Made by a program: the position numbers and the translations under genes. The notes beneath the pieces were generated by a model. The model was not told the origin of the DNA and searched no databases. It saw only the letters and a program-made list of their open reading frames with translations. A stretch of DNA of 46,626 nt from positions 1 through 46,626 of the forward strand of contig JBCBUL010000025.1 in assembly GCA_039818165.1 (NCBI GenBank), in the 5' to 3' direction. The stretch comes from UBA5336 sp039818165. GTDB taxonomy: Bacteria > Pseudomonadota > Alphaproteobacteria > Caulobacterales > Hyphomonadaceae. Shown here piece by piece: positions 1 to 9,757 of this stretch (the first letter of the stretch is position 1; the number at the start of each line of letters is the position of its first letter).

Positions 1-240
1 CCACACAATGGGTCGCGATTCTTCTATCAGCGGACGGCAACCCGAATCTCGGGCAGGTTAAAACTGCTTAATAATCAACGTGTGAGCACCCACACACCGA
101 TTTTCTCTCTGAAAACACAGAGACTTTCCGATTATGACAGTCAGTTATGCAAAAAATTCTTGCAGGCAACGGAGCGTTGAGCCATATCGCTTCTCGAAGG
201 CTGTTCATGTCAGATTTTTGACAATGAGGTGCGCCTAAAG

Positions 241-335
241 AAAACAGGCCTCCGCGTGCGTCCCCCCACCCAGCCTGCGGATAGAGGCCTGTGGGCCCGC
301 TAGACACGTCCCCGTCTGGCGGGCCCAATTTTTTC
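241..335 (+). ncRNA. Candidate small RNA made of two tandem hairpins
   Basis: The segment forms two consecutive hairpins without a spacer. The first pairs ACAGGCCT (244-251) with AGGCCTGT (285-292), with an inner CCGC/GCGG stem and a C-rich loop around 260-270. The second is the terminator stem at 293-326. A TTGACA hexamer sits at 218-223, about the right distance for a transcript starting near 244-250, but the -10 region is poor. A transcript of about 90 nt with a C-rich loop would fit a trans-acting sRNA. It could equally be the 3' end of a longer transcript or a leader element. No known family was recognised. Confidence 0.35.
293..335 (+). terminator. Rho-independent terminator
   Basis: GGGCCCGC (293-300) pairs with GCGGGCCC (319-326). 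The stem extends inward through AGAC/GTCT and is followed by AATTTTTT. The T-run on the plus strand gives the direction. It ends either the candidate small RNA just upstream or a transcript entering from left of the window. Confidence 0.8.
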
Positions 336-472
336 AGAACTTTGCGAAATCTGTCTTCTGCAAGCCCTGCTGCATCCTTGGGCAAGCAATGCTGAATTTC
401 CAGTCAGGTGCGTTGTACCGGTTCGGGGATTTCTCTATGTAGTCGCGGCTTAGATTGCATCCGGGGATCTCT

Positions 473-3400
473 ATGTCAGCCACCACCCTCACGGAGCGCT
501 CCCCGCGAGCCCAGTTGAGCGAGCAGTTTGTACGACAAGCGAGCAATGAAGACCTCACTCGACTGAATGGCCAGACCCCGGAAGCCTGCGCAGAGGCCAT
601 CTGGGACATGGTCGAGGACGGCTCCGGGCAATCCACGCGGCTTCGGGTGCGCCATGCTGCGTTCAGCGGCGACACTGAAACGCCTCGAAGCGTCCTCGAA
701 TGCGTAGGACCGGACAAACCTTTCCTGGTCGACTCCCTTTTGAATGCGGCCTCTGGGCTGGGTCTGGAAGTCCTGGCGCTTTTCCACCCCATCCTCACGC
801 TCGAAGACGGGACCCGGCTATCGGTCATCCAGATCCACCTGCCAAGCCTCTCGAATGGTGAAACACAGGCGTTGGAGCAGGAAGCCCAGATCACGATTCA
901 GGACATCACCACTGCGGTGGATGATTACCAGGCCATGCGCGAGGCGATGGCAGACGAAATCGAGAGACTGTCTGAGCAGAGCCACTTGCCTGATGACTTC
1001 GTGTCCGAGTCCAAGGCGTTTCTCGAATGGCTCGCCAGTGAGCACTTCGTTTTCCTGGGCAAGCGTACTTACGAATTTCCGCGCGACGACAACGGAGAAT
1101 TCATTTCCGAAGAGCCGGACATGGTCGAGGGTTCAAATCTTGGCTTGCTACGTGATGAGGATTTGAACGTCCTCAATCGCTCAAGCGAACCAACTGTTCT
1201 CACTCCTGAAATCGGTGCGTTTGTCGGCCGTCGCGAGCCGATAATTCTGGCGAAATCAACAATGGTAAGCCGGGTGCACCGGCGCGTTGCTGCCGATTAT
1301 GTGGGCATCAAACACTATGATGGCGACGGCAGGGTATGCGGGGAGACACGTTTCCTGGGCCTGTTCACGTCGGAAGCCTATGATGAGACGGCTCGGTCTA
1401 TTCCTCTGGTGCGTAAGCGCGTGGAGAAGATCATTTCCAATTCCGGGGCTCGCCCCGGTTCCCACGACGCCAAGAGCCTGTCGAACATTCTTGAGAAGTG
1501 GCCGCGCGACGAGCTTCTGCAGTCGACTGCAGAGATTCTAACGCCCATGGTACGCGGCGCACTGCACCTCATCGGCCGCCCTCGCACCCGCGTTTTCCTG
1601 CGACACGATGAGTTTGACCGGTTTGTCACGGCGCTCGTTTACGTTCCGCGCGAGTCTTATGCCACGAGTTTGCGCCGCCAAATCAGCGATGTGCTCGAAA
1701 CGGCTCTGGACGGCGAGATTATGGACTTCGAGCCGCAGTTCGACACCACCAACCTTGTGAGGGTGGTTTTCCATGTGCGGGTGCATCCGGGTCACAATCG
1801 GCCCGATCCGCGCGAACTTGAAGCCGCCATCGCAGAGCTTGCGCGCACATGGGAAGACAGCTTCCGGGAAGCCCTTGCCGCCGCGGACCTCGACGACGAT
1901 GCCGCGCGCGGGGCGCCTGCCTTCCGCACGGCGTTCAATGCCGCCTACCGCGAAGCCTTCACAGCCACGGAGGCGCTTCTCGATGTGCGCGAACTCGCCG
2001 AGTTGAATGCAAGCGCACCGATCCGGGTGAGGGCCTTTCAGAACTCCGCCGACCCGGCCAATGTTCTACGCGCCAAGATCTATGTGCGAGATGGCGCAAT
2101 CCCCCTGTCGAAATGCGTCCCGATCTTCGAGAACATGGGCCTGTTCGTGAATTTTGAGACGGGCTATCCCGTACGCCCTGCGGCCAAACTGGCAGACGAC
2201 GCGCCTGAGACCTATTGGATCCACCACGTTAAAATGCGGGCGCCGACGGATCTGGACGCGGATGCTTTCGAAAACCTGGCGCCGCGATTCCAGGACGCGT
2301 TTGTGGCGGTTTGGACCGGCCAGACAGAGAATGATGGCTACAACCAGCTTGTGCTGAGCGCCGCCACCACTTGGCGCGAAGCGAGCCTGCTGCGGGGCCT
2401 TGCCGCCTATCGCCACCAATCCGGTCGCGATCCGGGCCGCACCACGCAGATCGAAGCGCTGCGTCGCCACCCGGATCTGGCGCGCCTTCTGATCGAACTT
2501 TTCGCCGCGCGGTTTGATCCTTCAACCGCTGACAGCATCGAAGTGCGCGCCGCCCGGTGCGAAGCGCTGCGCGGGGACATCGAAACCGGCCTGGTGGACG
2601 TGGCTGCGCTGGATGATGACCGTGTCATTCGACGGCTGGCAGACCTGATCACGGCGCTGATGCGCACAAATTACTACCAACGCGACTCCAACGGCGCCTA
2701 TCGGGACGCGATCAGTTTCAAGATAGCCAGCCAGGACATTGAAGAACTGCCCGCGCCCAAACCTTTCCGCGAAATCTTCGTGGCCTGTCCGAGCGTTGAA
2801 GGCGTCCATTGCCGGTTTGGACCGGTGGCGCGCGGCGGGTTACGTTGGTCGGACCGGCGAGATGATTTCCGCACCGAAGTGCTCGGTCTGGTGAAGGCGC
2901 AGCAGGTCAAAAATGCCGTTATCGTACCCGTGGGGTCCAAAGGGGGCTTCTTTCCGAAACAACTCCCCCACGATGGCAGCCGTGAAGAGGTCCGCCAGGC
3001 CGGGATCCACGCCTATCGTATCTTCATCTCATCATTGCTGGACCTGACCGACAATCTCGTGGAAGGCAAAGTCACGCCCCCAGCGGACACCGTCGTCTGG
3101 GAAGACGATGACCCGTATCTCGTGGTCGCCGCGGACAAGGGGACTGCAACCTTTTCCGACATTGCCAATGAAATCAGCGAAGCCCACGGGTTCTGGCTTG
3201 GCGACGCCTTCGCGTCCGGCGGGTCTGCTGGCTATGACCACAAGGCCATGGGCATCACAGCGAAGGGTGCCTGGGAGGCGGTGAAACGTCACTTCCGCGA
3301 AATGGGCAAGGACATCCAGACTGAGCCCTTCACCGTTGTTGGCGTGGGCGACATGTCCGGCGACGTGTTCGGCAACGGCATGCTTCTGTCGAAGCAGATA

Positions 3401-5203
3401 CGGCTCCAGGCTGCGTTCAACCATTTGCACATTTTCATTGATCCCAATCCGTCGGATCCCGAGCGCCTTTGGGAAGAACGCAAACGTATTTTCGACCTGC
3501 CACGTTCGAGTTGGGCCGACTATGACACGAGCCTGATTTCGGAAGGTGGCGGCGTGTTTGATCGTTCTTTGAAGGCGATCCCGCTAAATGATCAGCTTCG
3601 GGATATGACCGGCCTAACCGGAGAGGCCGCTACGCCCAACGACTTGATCCACGCCCTTCTGAAGATGGACGCGGAACTGCTGTGGTTCGGCGGGATTGGC
3701 ACGTATATGAAATCCAGCGCGGAAAGCCACTCGGCGGCCGGTGACCGCGCCAATGACAGTTTGCGGTTGGATGGCCGGGACCTGAACGTGAAAGTGGTCG
3801 GGGAAGGCGCCAATCTGGGCATGACGCAGGCCGGGCGGATCGAATTCGCCAAAGCGGGCGGGCGGATCAACACCGACGCAATCGACAATTCCGCTGGTGT
3901 GGACAGTTCCGACCACGAAGTGAACATCAAGATCCTGGCCGGCGAAGCCATACGGCAAAGCACGCTTCCGAGAGGCGAAAGGAACGTGCTGCTAAAGGCC
4001 ATGACCGACGATGTGTCGGCCCACGTCCTCGCCCACAATTATGATCAAACCGGTGCACTTAGCCTGACAGAAGACACGGCTCTGGCTGACATGCAGGCAT
4101 TGGAACGCCTGATGGTCTACCTGGAAGGGCGCGGCGTCCTTGATCGCACGCTTGAAGGCCTGCCAAGCAGCGCGGAAATGGCCCAGCGACAAGATGCCGG
4201 CTCTGCCCTGACCCGCCCGGAGCTGGCGGTCGTCCTGGCCTGGTCGAAGATCACCTTGTTCGATGATCTCGTGTCGTCCGACGTGCCCAATGATCCAAGC
4301 TTTGAGGAAACGCTGACGGCGTATTTCCCAGATGCCATTCGGGTCCATAGCGACGCGATTGCGGCCCACAGGCTGAAGCGAGAGATCGTTTCAACCGTTC
4401 TGGCCAACAGGCTGGTTGACGCCGTCGGGCCCGTCTTCCTGTCCCGCCTGCGCGAAAGCACGGACCGGCCCAATGCAGATCTGGTCCAGTCCTTTGAAAT
4501 CGCCCGGCGCGTCCTGAATTTGACCGGATTCAAGGAAGAAGTTGACGCCTTGGACAACAAGGTCGTCGCGGCCGCCCAAACCAGCATGCGAAAGGAAGCT
4601 GCCGCCGCCGTGTTCCCGGCTTGCGAAGTCTTGTCTGGGCGGGCGAGCGATCAGAACGTGGCCGACGCTGCCGCGGCCATCTCAGCGCATTTAGACACGT
4701 TCAAATCTACCCTGCGCGATACCGCATCGCCCCACGCAGCGGCGCGCATCGAACGGCGCGCGCGGGATCTGATGGGCGCGGAAGTGCCCGAGCCCCTCGC
4801 CCGCTGGAGCGCGGCACTTCCCTACTTCGCCATGGGGATTCCCCTGGTCGATGTCGCGCGCGACGCCGAGGGCGGGATGGAACGTGTGGCCAAGACCTAT
4901 TTCGAGATCAGCGATGCCTTGCGCCTGGATCGTCTGCGGACCGGTGCCGAGGAGTCTCTGGCATCAGCCGACTATTGGGACCGTGTCGCAACGCGTCGGA
5001 TGATTGACGACCTCATGGAACAGCACGTGGCCATGACGCGTAGCGCGCTGGCGGCGGGATCGGTCTCCGACTGGCTGGCGCCGCGCACGGATGCGCGTCA
5101 GGACCTGACGCAGGCCCTGCGCAGCCTTGCAGACACCCACAGCTGGAGCTTTTCGCGCTTCGCCCTCGCCGTGGATGCCGTCAGACGTTTCTCGGCAGCT
5201 TAG
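473..5203 (+). CDS. gdhB: NAD-specific glutamate dehydrogenase, large (about 180 kDa) type
   Basis: Oxidatively deaminates L-glutamate to 2-oxoglutarate and ammonium with NAD+, mainly a catabolic role in the cytoplasm. The 1576-residue length matches the large GDH family. A long N-terminal regulatory half precedes the catalytic core. The hallmark stretch GLRWSDRRDDFRTEV, followed shortly by VGSKGGFF, lies near residues 785-830, and VGVGDMSGDVFGNGM comes later in the Rossmann part. The ATG at 473 is chosen; a TTG at 455 in the same frame would add six residues, and neither has a strong ribosome site. The stop overlaps the end of the convergent DUF4349 gene by 4 bases. The symbol is by family analogy. 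Confidence 0.97.
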   Translation: MSATTLTERSPRAQLSEQFVRQASNEDLTRLNGQTPEACAEAIWDMVEDGSGQSTRLRVRHAAFSGDTETPRSVLECVGPDKPFLVDSLLNAASGLGLEVLALFHPILTLEDGTRLSVIQIHLPSLSNGETQALEQEAQITIQDITTAVDDYQAMREAMADEIERLSEQSHLPDDFVSESKAFLEWLASEHFVFLGKRTYEFPRDDNGEFISEEPDMVEGSNLGLLRDEDLNVLNRSSEPTVLTPEIGAFVGRREPIILAKSTMVSRVHRRVAADYVGIKHYDGDGRVCGETRFLGLFTSEAYDETARSIPLVRKRVEKIISNSGARPGSHDAKSLSNILEKWPRDELLQSTAEILTPMVRGALHLIGRPRTRVFLRHDEFDRFVTALVYVPRESYATSLRRQISDVLETALDGEIMDFEPQFDTTNLVRVVFHVRVHPGHNRPDPRELEAAIAELARTWEDSFREALAAADLDDDAARGAPAFRTAFNAAYREAFTATEALLDVRELAELNASAPIRVRAFQNSADPANVLRAKIYVRDGAIPLSKCVPIFENMGLFVNFETGYPVRPAAKLADDAPETYWIHHVKMRAPTDLDADAFENLAPRFQDAFVAVWTGQTENDGYNQLVLSAATTWREASLLRGLAAYRHQSGRDPGRTTQIEALRRHPDLARLLIELFAARFDPSTADSIEVRAARCEALRGDIETGLVDVAALDDDRVIRRLADLITALMRTNYYQRDSNGAYRDAISFKIASQDIEELPAPKPFREIFVACPSVEGVHCRFGPVARGGLRWSDRRDDFRTEVLGLVKAQQVKNAVIVPVGSKGGFFPKQLPHDGSREEVRQAGIHAYRIFISSLLDLTDNLVEGKVTPPADTVVWEDDDPYLVVAADKGTATFSDIANEISEAHGFWLGDAFASGGSAGYDHKAMGITAKGAWEAVKRHFREMGKDIQTEPFTVVGVGDMSGDVFGNGMLLSKQIRLQAAFNHLHIFIDPNPSDPERLWEERKRIFDLPRSSWADYDTSLISEGGGVFDRSLKAIPLNDQLRDMTGLTGEAATPNDLIHALLKMDAELLWFGGIGTYMKSSAESHSAAGDRANDSLRLDGRDLNVKVVGEGANLGMTQAGRIEFAKAGGRINTDAIDNSAGVDSSDHEVNIKILAGEAIRQSTLPRGERNVLLKAMTDDVSAHVLAHNYDQTGALSLTEDTALADMQALERLMVYLEGRGVLDRTLEGLPSSAEMAQRQDAGSALTRPELAVVLAWSKITLFDDLVSSDVPNDPSFEETLTAYFPDAIRVHSDAIAAHRLKREIVSTVLANRLVDAVGPVFLSRLRESTDRPNADLVQSFEIARRVLNLTGFKEEVDALDNKVVAAAQTSMRKEAAAAVFPACEVLSGRASDQNVADAAAAISAHLDTFKSTLRDTASPHAAARIERRARDLMGAEVPEPLARWSAALPYFAMGIPLVDVARDAEGGMERVAKTYFEISDALRLDRLRTGAEESLASADYWDRVATRRMIDDLMEQHVAMTRSALAAGSVSDWLAPRTDARQDLTQALRSLADTHSWSFSRFALAVDAVRRFSAA

Positions 5204-6111
5204 GTTTTCTTTCGACGGATGCGGGGCCAGATCACCCGCAGCCAGATCCAGAGCATGACACCGATCAGGAACAGCCAGGGCAGACCCACGGCAAACGCCG
5301 TGATGACCCCCGCCAGGCCGCCGGAGAGATTATAGAAGAAGTCGCCGAATGCGCGCCCCAGAGGGTTCTCCCGGCGTGGACCGAAAACAGTCTGCTTGGT
5401 CTCATACCCAATCGACAACTGGCTCATGGACACGCGCAGGCGAAGGGCCCGGAGATAAGACTCCGTGCTATCAATCTCGGAATTGACCCGGGCCAGTTCC
5501 CGCTCAATAGACAACAGCTCCGACAGGTCTCCGTCACGCGTTTCCAACAAGGTTTGCAGCCGCGTCTGTAGCGTCTTGCTGGCGTCGAGCCGTGCGCCTG
5601 TATCAATGATTGTGCGCGTGAGATCCTCCGCGGACGTGTTGCGATAGCTGATCTCACCTCCGGCGCCCTCTGCCTCTGCGTCAACACTGGCCATGAATTC
5701 CTCGATCCAGTCCGGCTTTGCCCGGATCGAGAGGTTGCCGGTGACATAGTCACCGGACTGGTTGTTCAGGTTTGAGTTGGTGACGATGCAGACCTGTGTT
5801 CCTGCCGTACGGCACGCTTCCACATGGCCAAGCATGACGGGCTCGACCTGGGCCACAGGCAGGCGAAAGCCGAGATTGTGGCTGTAAGCGATGTATTGCT
5901 CCGCCGCTTCGGGGGCAGGTTCTGTGTTCGGGGCTTGTGGAGACGGCGGGGGTGGTGGCGGCGGAACGGGAGATGGCGCAGCCTGAACCGCCATATCCAT
6001 GGCGCCCAGCATTTCGCGTTCAGCGTCTTCGTACGAGGCACCCCCTCCCCCGCCACACGCTGCGAGGGCAAGCGCCGAGGCCAAGCCGATAAAACCATGG
6101 CGAATCTTCAT
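5200..6111 (-). CDS. DUF4349 domain lipoprotein
   Basis: A 303-residue predicted lipoprotein. A signal peptide ends in lipobox LAAC (Cys19), followed by five glycines and then a Pro-rich linker near residues 46-60. The body matches the DUF4349 pattern: a region with YISYRNTSAEDLT-like character, a heptad-rich stretch (SIERELARVNSEIDSTESYL) that should form a coiled coil, and a C-terminal transmembrane segment with a basic tail (WPRIRRKKT). It would thus be tethered at both ends. Biochemical function is unknown for the family. A GGGAGG ribosome site lies about 6 bases before the ATG. Confidence 0.85.
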   Translation of the reverse strand: MKIRHGFIGLASALALAACGGGGGASYEDAEREMLGAMDMAVQAAPSPVPPPPPPPSPQAPNTEPAPEAAEQYIAYSHNLGFRLPVAQVEPVMLGHVEACRTAGTQVCIVTNSNLNNQSGDYVTGNLSIRAKPDWIEEFMASVDAEAEGAGGEISYRNTSAEDLTRTIIDTGARLDASKTLQTRLQTLLETRDGDLSELLSIERELARVNSEIDSTESYLRALRLRVSMSQLSIGYETKQTVFGPRRENPLGRAFGDFFYNLSGGLAGVITAFAVGLPWLFLIGVMLWIWLRVIWPRIRRKKT

Positions 6112-6202
6112 GAAAGTCCTCCCTATTTATTGACGGGTCTCACATGACATCATGGCAAGAAAGCGCTGAGTTTTGCCCGGAAACGTGCCGATTCAGTGAC
6201 AC

Positions 6203-6982
6203 TTAGCTGGACAGGACGTCCTGGCGCTGGGCGTCCAACGTGTCCTGATCCGAGGCCCAGATATTCTCCTCCGCCGTCAGCGGCGAAAAACCATACTGGC
6301 GCAACAGGCGGAACCCGTGGGACGTGGCCGGACGGCCGAACACAAGTTTGATATTCGGGTTTTGGAGGAGCGCACGGCGGATTTGCCCCCGCAGCAACAT
6401 GATTGCCGCAGCCTTGGACGCGAGGGTGGAGCCAAAGATCATCGAGACGTAGAGGCCCTCGGCCTCCTCCAGTTTTTCCGAGATATCCGCAACAGGAAGC
6501 CCGCCAATCCCCGTTTTTTCACCCGAGAGGATCGCCTCGGTGAATTTCGCGCCGAGTGGATAGAGAATAGTGAAACCGAGGATTTTCTCTGTCTTGGCGG
6601 CCCGGTCGAAGATCACCCGTATAATGCCCGGATTGCGCTTCAGTCGCGCCCGCAAAAGGTCTTCCCCGGGATGGGCATCTCCAATCGCGCCCCGCCCCAG
6701 ACGGACGACCTCTTCCAAATCCTCAAGCGTTGCAGCCCGGTCATCCAGCAGGCTCGGTCCGCTTACCAGTCCACTCGCGGCAGAACGGACACTGTCGCGG
6801 GTCATCACATAGGCAAGACCCGCGGCGGGGAGCGAAGCGAGGCCAAGGCCGAACAGACCAAGAATGGCCGAGTCCAACCATCCACGTTGGGACTCAAGGG
6901 CTGCGATGTCGGCTGACAAGGCCCCGCCGACACTCAATGCGCCCAGGCCGAAGCCCGCCAGCGCGCCGGGTAGTTTTGACAT
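6203..6982 (-). CDS. Membrane-anchored GNAT-like protein
   Basis: A 259-residue protein with two hydrophobic segments at the N-terminus (about 5-25 and 38-60), then a soluble part resembling a GNAT acetyltransferase fold. That part shows a beta strand of the type KILGFTILYPL, a later strand-helix unit YVSMIFGSTLASKAAAIML in place of the acetyl-CoA loop, and a C-terminal SHGFRLLRQYGFSPL that is typical of the end of GNAT domains. The acetyl-CoA motif itself is not clean, so activity is uncertain. Its ATG follows a GGAGGGGGCA site. The fold call rests on pattern, not a family match. Confidence 0.5.
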   Translation of the reverse strand: MSKLPGALAGFGLGALSVGGALSADIAALESQRGWLDSAILGLFGLGLASLPAAGLAYVMTRDSVRSAASGLVSGPSLLDDRAATLEDLEEVVRLGRGAIGDAHPGEDLLRARLKRNPGIIRVIFDRAAKTEKILGFTILYPLGAKFTEAILSGEKTGIGGLPVADISEKLEEAEGLYVSMIFGSTLASKAAAIMLLRGQIRRALLQNPNIKLVFGRPATSHGFRLLRQYGFSPLTAEENIWASDQDTLDAQRQDVLSS

Positions 6983-7000
6983 TGCCCCCTCCCCGGACGT

Positions 7001-8176
7001 CTAGGCCTCGACGGTAAACGTCATGCCCGCGCGCTCAACAAGGGCTGGCACCAGAGCGGTCCCGAACGCAGCGCCGGGCGTGAAAACGCCGCCTCCAACG
7101 GTGGCATGGCCATCGGCGAGGAACAAAGCCGATTCGGCGAGAATCTTGGACGTCGACCCATAGCCAGGATCCTTGTCGCCCGTCACGCCCGCCTTCACGG
7201 CGCGACCATCGCCCATGTCGGCGGTGAAGAGTACATCATAATGGCCCGCCTCGCGCTCGGCCTTGCTTGGCCCTTCTCCGGGCTTGGGGCCGCCATCGCT
7301 GGCCATCGGGTCCGGCGCGCTGACAACAGCTTTGGCGGCCGCTTCGCCGGCCTCTCCGGGGCCAGTGGCGATCATTTCGTCATATTGGAAGCCTTCGCCA
7401 TAGGGCAGGCCGTTCAGCACGTTTGAGCGGTGCACATTCTTTGTGTTGATCACGGCCATGAAGAAGGGCGCCGCCCACATCCCATCGGGGTCCTGCACGG
7501 GCTTGCTCATCTGGGGTTGGTCAGCGCCGGTAAATCCCGGTGTCAGGCAGAAGGGAGACGTTAGTTGCGCGAGCAAGGCGGGGTTTTTCTGAACCGCAGC
7601 CATCGTCGCGCGTCCACTGGCAGCGGTGCCGCCAGAGAACGTGCCTTGCATCTTGCGCACCCGCCCACGCACGTGGGGCGCAGGCGCGCCAAACTTGTCC
7701 TTCGCCGCCTCCTGAACAAAGGCCACGCCCAGATCAAAGGGAATGGAATCAAAGCCGCAGGAATGCACGATCCGTGCGCCGGTTTCCTTCGCGCGGGTGT
7801 CATACTTTTCGATCATGTCGCGCATGAAAAGCGGCTCGCCGGACAGGTCGACATAGTCCGTCCCTGCCTCCACGCAGGCGGCCACGAGGGGTTCGCCATA
7901 AAGCGTGTAGGGTCCCACTGTTGTGCAAATGACCTTGGCGCGTTCGGCCATCGCCTTCAGGCTTTCGGGATCGTCGGCGTTCGCGACGACCATGGGCGTA
8001 TCGCCCGGCAGGCCCATTTCGTCGCGCACGGCTGCCAGCTTCTCGGCGCTGCGGCCGGCCATTGCCCATTTGCCAGCGCGCTGGGGATGGGTCCCTGCCA
8101 TATACTCGGCCACAAGCCGACCGGTAAATCCGGTCGCGCCATAGATGATCATGTCAAATTCGCGGGCCTCGGCCAT
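7001..8176 (-). CDS. Saccharopine dehydrogenase-like NADP-binding oxidoreductase
   Basis: A 391-residue member of the saccharopine dehydrogenase NADP-binding family, which in bacteria includes trans-acting enoyl reductases. The N-terminus has the Rossmann signature IYGATGFTGRLVAEYM. It continues with VICTTVGPYTLYGEPLV, DLSGEP and HSCGFDSIPFDLG, all typical of this family. The substrate is unknown; family members act on lipids or polyketide intermediates, and a FabH-like gene lies directly upstream (27-base gap). An AGGAGG site sits 7 bases before the ATG. Probably co-transcribed with the FabH-like gene. Confidence 0.85.
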   Translation of the reverse strand: MAEAREFDMIIYGATGFTGRLVAEYMAGTHPQRAGKWAMAGRSAEKLAAVRDEMGLPGDTPMVVANADDPESLKAMAERAKVICTTVGPYTLYGEPLVAACVEAGTDYVDLSGEPLFMRDMIEKYDTRAKETGARIVHSCGFDSIPFDLGVAFVQEAAKDKFGAPAPHVRGRVRKMQGTFSGGTAASGRATMAAVQKNPALLAQLTSPFCLTPGFTGADQPQMSKPVQDPDGMWAAPFFMAVINTKNVHRSNVLNGLPYGEGFQYDEMIATGPGEAGEAAAKAVVSAPDPMASDGGPKPGEGPSKAEREAGHYDVLFTADMGDGRAVKAGVTGDKDPGYGSTSKILAESALFLADGHATVGGGVFTPGAAFGTALVPALVERAGMTFTVEA

Positions 8177-8203
8177 GGGAGTTCCTCCTAGTTATGTTCT
8201 GTC

Positions 8204-9325
8204 TCAGGCGACCCGTTCGACGAATACGGTGCCAGCAGAGTAGCCCGCTCCGAAGCTGCAAATCACGCCCTTCTCGCCGGGCTGGAAGTCGCCAGAATTC
8301 TTGTGAAACGCGATGATCGAGCCTGCCGAGCTTGTGTTGGCATAGGTGTCCAAAACGGTGGGGCTTTCGTCCTCGCTGGCCTCATGACCGAGCACCTTGG
8401 CCGCGATCAGGCGGTTCATGTTGGCATTGGCCTGGTGCAGCCAGAGGCGGCGCAGGTCCGTGCCCGCAAGACCAAGCTTTTCGAGATCCTCGCCAATCAT
8501 GGCTGAGACCATGGGCACCACTTCCTTGAACACCTTGCGGCCTTCCTGAACGAACAGCTTGTCGGGCTGGCCAACGCCTTCGGGCGCAGTGCGGTTCAGA
8601 AAGCCGAAATTGTTGCGGATATTGTTGGAAAACTCGGTCTTGAGATGGGTATGCAAGATTTTCCAATGGTCTGCAGGGGCCATATCTTCGGCTTCGACCA
8701 GCACGGCGGTTGCCACATCGCCGAAAATGAAATGGCTGTCGCGGTCGCAGAAGTTCAGATGGCCTGAACAGATTTCCGGGTTCACCATCAAAACGGACTT
8801 CGCGCTGCCGGACCGCACGAAATCGGCCGCCGTCTGGATGCCGAATGTGGCCGATGAGCACGCCACGTTCATGTCAAAAGCAAAACCGTCAATGCCTAGG
8901 GCCTGTTGCACCTCGATGGCCATGGCCGGATAGGCGCGCTGCATGTTCGACGCGGCGCACAGGACGGCGTCGACATCCTTGGGATCGCGGCCTGCGGTCT
9001 CCAGCGCCATGCGGGCGGCCTTCACAGCCATTTCCGCCAGGACCGAGATCTCTTCGTTGGGCCGCTCTGGAATGCGCGGCGCCATGATGTCGGGATCGAC
9101 CACTCCCGCCTTGTCGACCACGTATCGCGACTTGATGCCCGATGCCTTTTCAATGAACTCCACGGAGCTGTGGGGCTTGGGCTCAACGGCGCCGGACTCT
9201 ATCTCGGCCGCATGTTTGGCGTTCCACTTGTCGGCCCAGGCATTGAAGCTGGCGACAAGCTCTTCATTCGATACGGATTGGGACGGGGTCCAAAGACCCG
9301 TGGCGGAGATGACTGGGGTGGGCAT
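8204..9325 (-). CDS. Beta-ketoacyl-ACP synthase III (FabH-like)
   Basis: A 373-residue thiolase-fold condensing enzyme. The Cys-His-Asn triad is visible: Cys156 in NVACSSATFG, His297 in LWLHQANANMN, Asn330 in YANTSSAG. Family FabH enzymes are about 320-330 residues. This one has an N-terminal insert of roughly 40 residues (about 25-60) rich in charged residues, placing it in a longer subfamily. It likely condenses an acyl-CoA starter with malonyl-ACP, or performs a related special lipid condensation. It precedes the saccharopine-dehydrogenase-like reductase, suggesting a shared lipid pathway. The ribosome site is weak. Confidence 0.9.
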   Translation of the reverse strand: MPTPVISATGLWTPSQSVSNEELVASFNAWADKWNAKHAAEIESGAVEPKPHSSVEFIEKASGIKSRYVVDKAGVVDPDIMAPRIPERPNEEISVLAEMAVKAARMALETAGRDPKDVDAVLCAASNMQRAYPAMAIEVQQALGIDGFAFDMNVACSSATFGIQTAADFVRSGSAKSVLMVNPEICSGHLNFCDRDSHFIFGDVATAVLVEAEDMAPADHWKILHTHLKTEFSNNIRNNFGFLNRTAPEGVGQPDKLFVQEGRKVFKEVVPMVSAMIGEDLEKLGLAGTDLRRLWLHQANANMNRLIAAKVLGHEASEDESPTVLDTYANTSSAGSIIAFHKNSGDFQPGEKGVICSFGAGYSAGTVFVERVA

Positions 9326-9415
9326 TTTTTGGCTCTTTAGCGATCGGCGCTCTGCGCCAACAGTGTCTATCTTGATTAGCCCGCGCTGCTCGAACCGTCG
9401 AGCCTGCTTGCCAAT

Positions 9416-9757
9416 TCAGTAGTCCGTATCGGGATTCAAAGGCGTTAGATCAACTTCAATAGGCTCTGGAGCCGCAGTGTCAGGCCCGAAGTCGCCAAAG
9501 CGTTCGCACGCATTTTCATCGCCGCCTTGTCCAAGACACACACTTTCGCGGTGCTCCGCTTTGCGGGTGGCCACTTCACGCGCAATGGCAGCCTGGTGTT
9601 CATCCCAGCGATAGTCCGCTAGCTGGCGCTCAACACATCTGTCTCGTTCCGGGCCCTCTTCCCATCGGCATTTCTGGAAGGCGCGCTCTGAACTCGTCGT
9701 GCTCGCACATCCCGCCAGGAACAGGCCCAAAACACCCAGTGTGATCGTTGTCTTCAA
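9416..9757 (-). CDS. Small lipoprotein of unknown function
   Basis: A 113-residue predicted lipoprotein: signal peptide with lipobox LAGC (Cys17), then a short, charged, Cys-containing body (Cys pairs near CRWEEGPERDRC and CLGQGGDENAC) that may form disulfides in the periplasm. The start is a TTG; GGAGG 8 bases upstream and the need for an N-terminal signal support it. The TTG overlaps the TGA stop of tag by 4 bases (TTGA), so translation is likely coupled to tag. No family is recognised. Confidence 0.7.
   Translation of the reverse strand: MKTTITLGVLGLFLAGCASTTSSERAFQKCRWEEGPERDRCVERQLADYRWDEHQAAIAREVATRKAEHRESVCLGQGGDENACERFGDFGPDTAAPEPIEVDLTPLNPDTDY

Larger units (their letters stand above)
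1..472. other. Intergenic leader before the glutamate dehydrogenase gene
   Basis: No convincing coding sequence is seen here; the open frames on the minus strand run through a strong hairpin and resemble nothing. The first 240 bases are noticeably more AT-rich than the rest of the window. The right half holds two abutting hairpins ending in a T-run (244-335). Between 336 and 472 there must be a promoter for the downstream gene, but I cannot pick -35/-10 boxes with confidence. Confidence 0.6.

Noticed and set aside
68..385. Minus-strand frame of 105 codons in the left intergenic region
   Set aside because: It runs through the strong terminator hairpin, matches nothing and has no good ribosome site.
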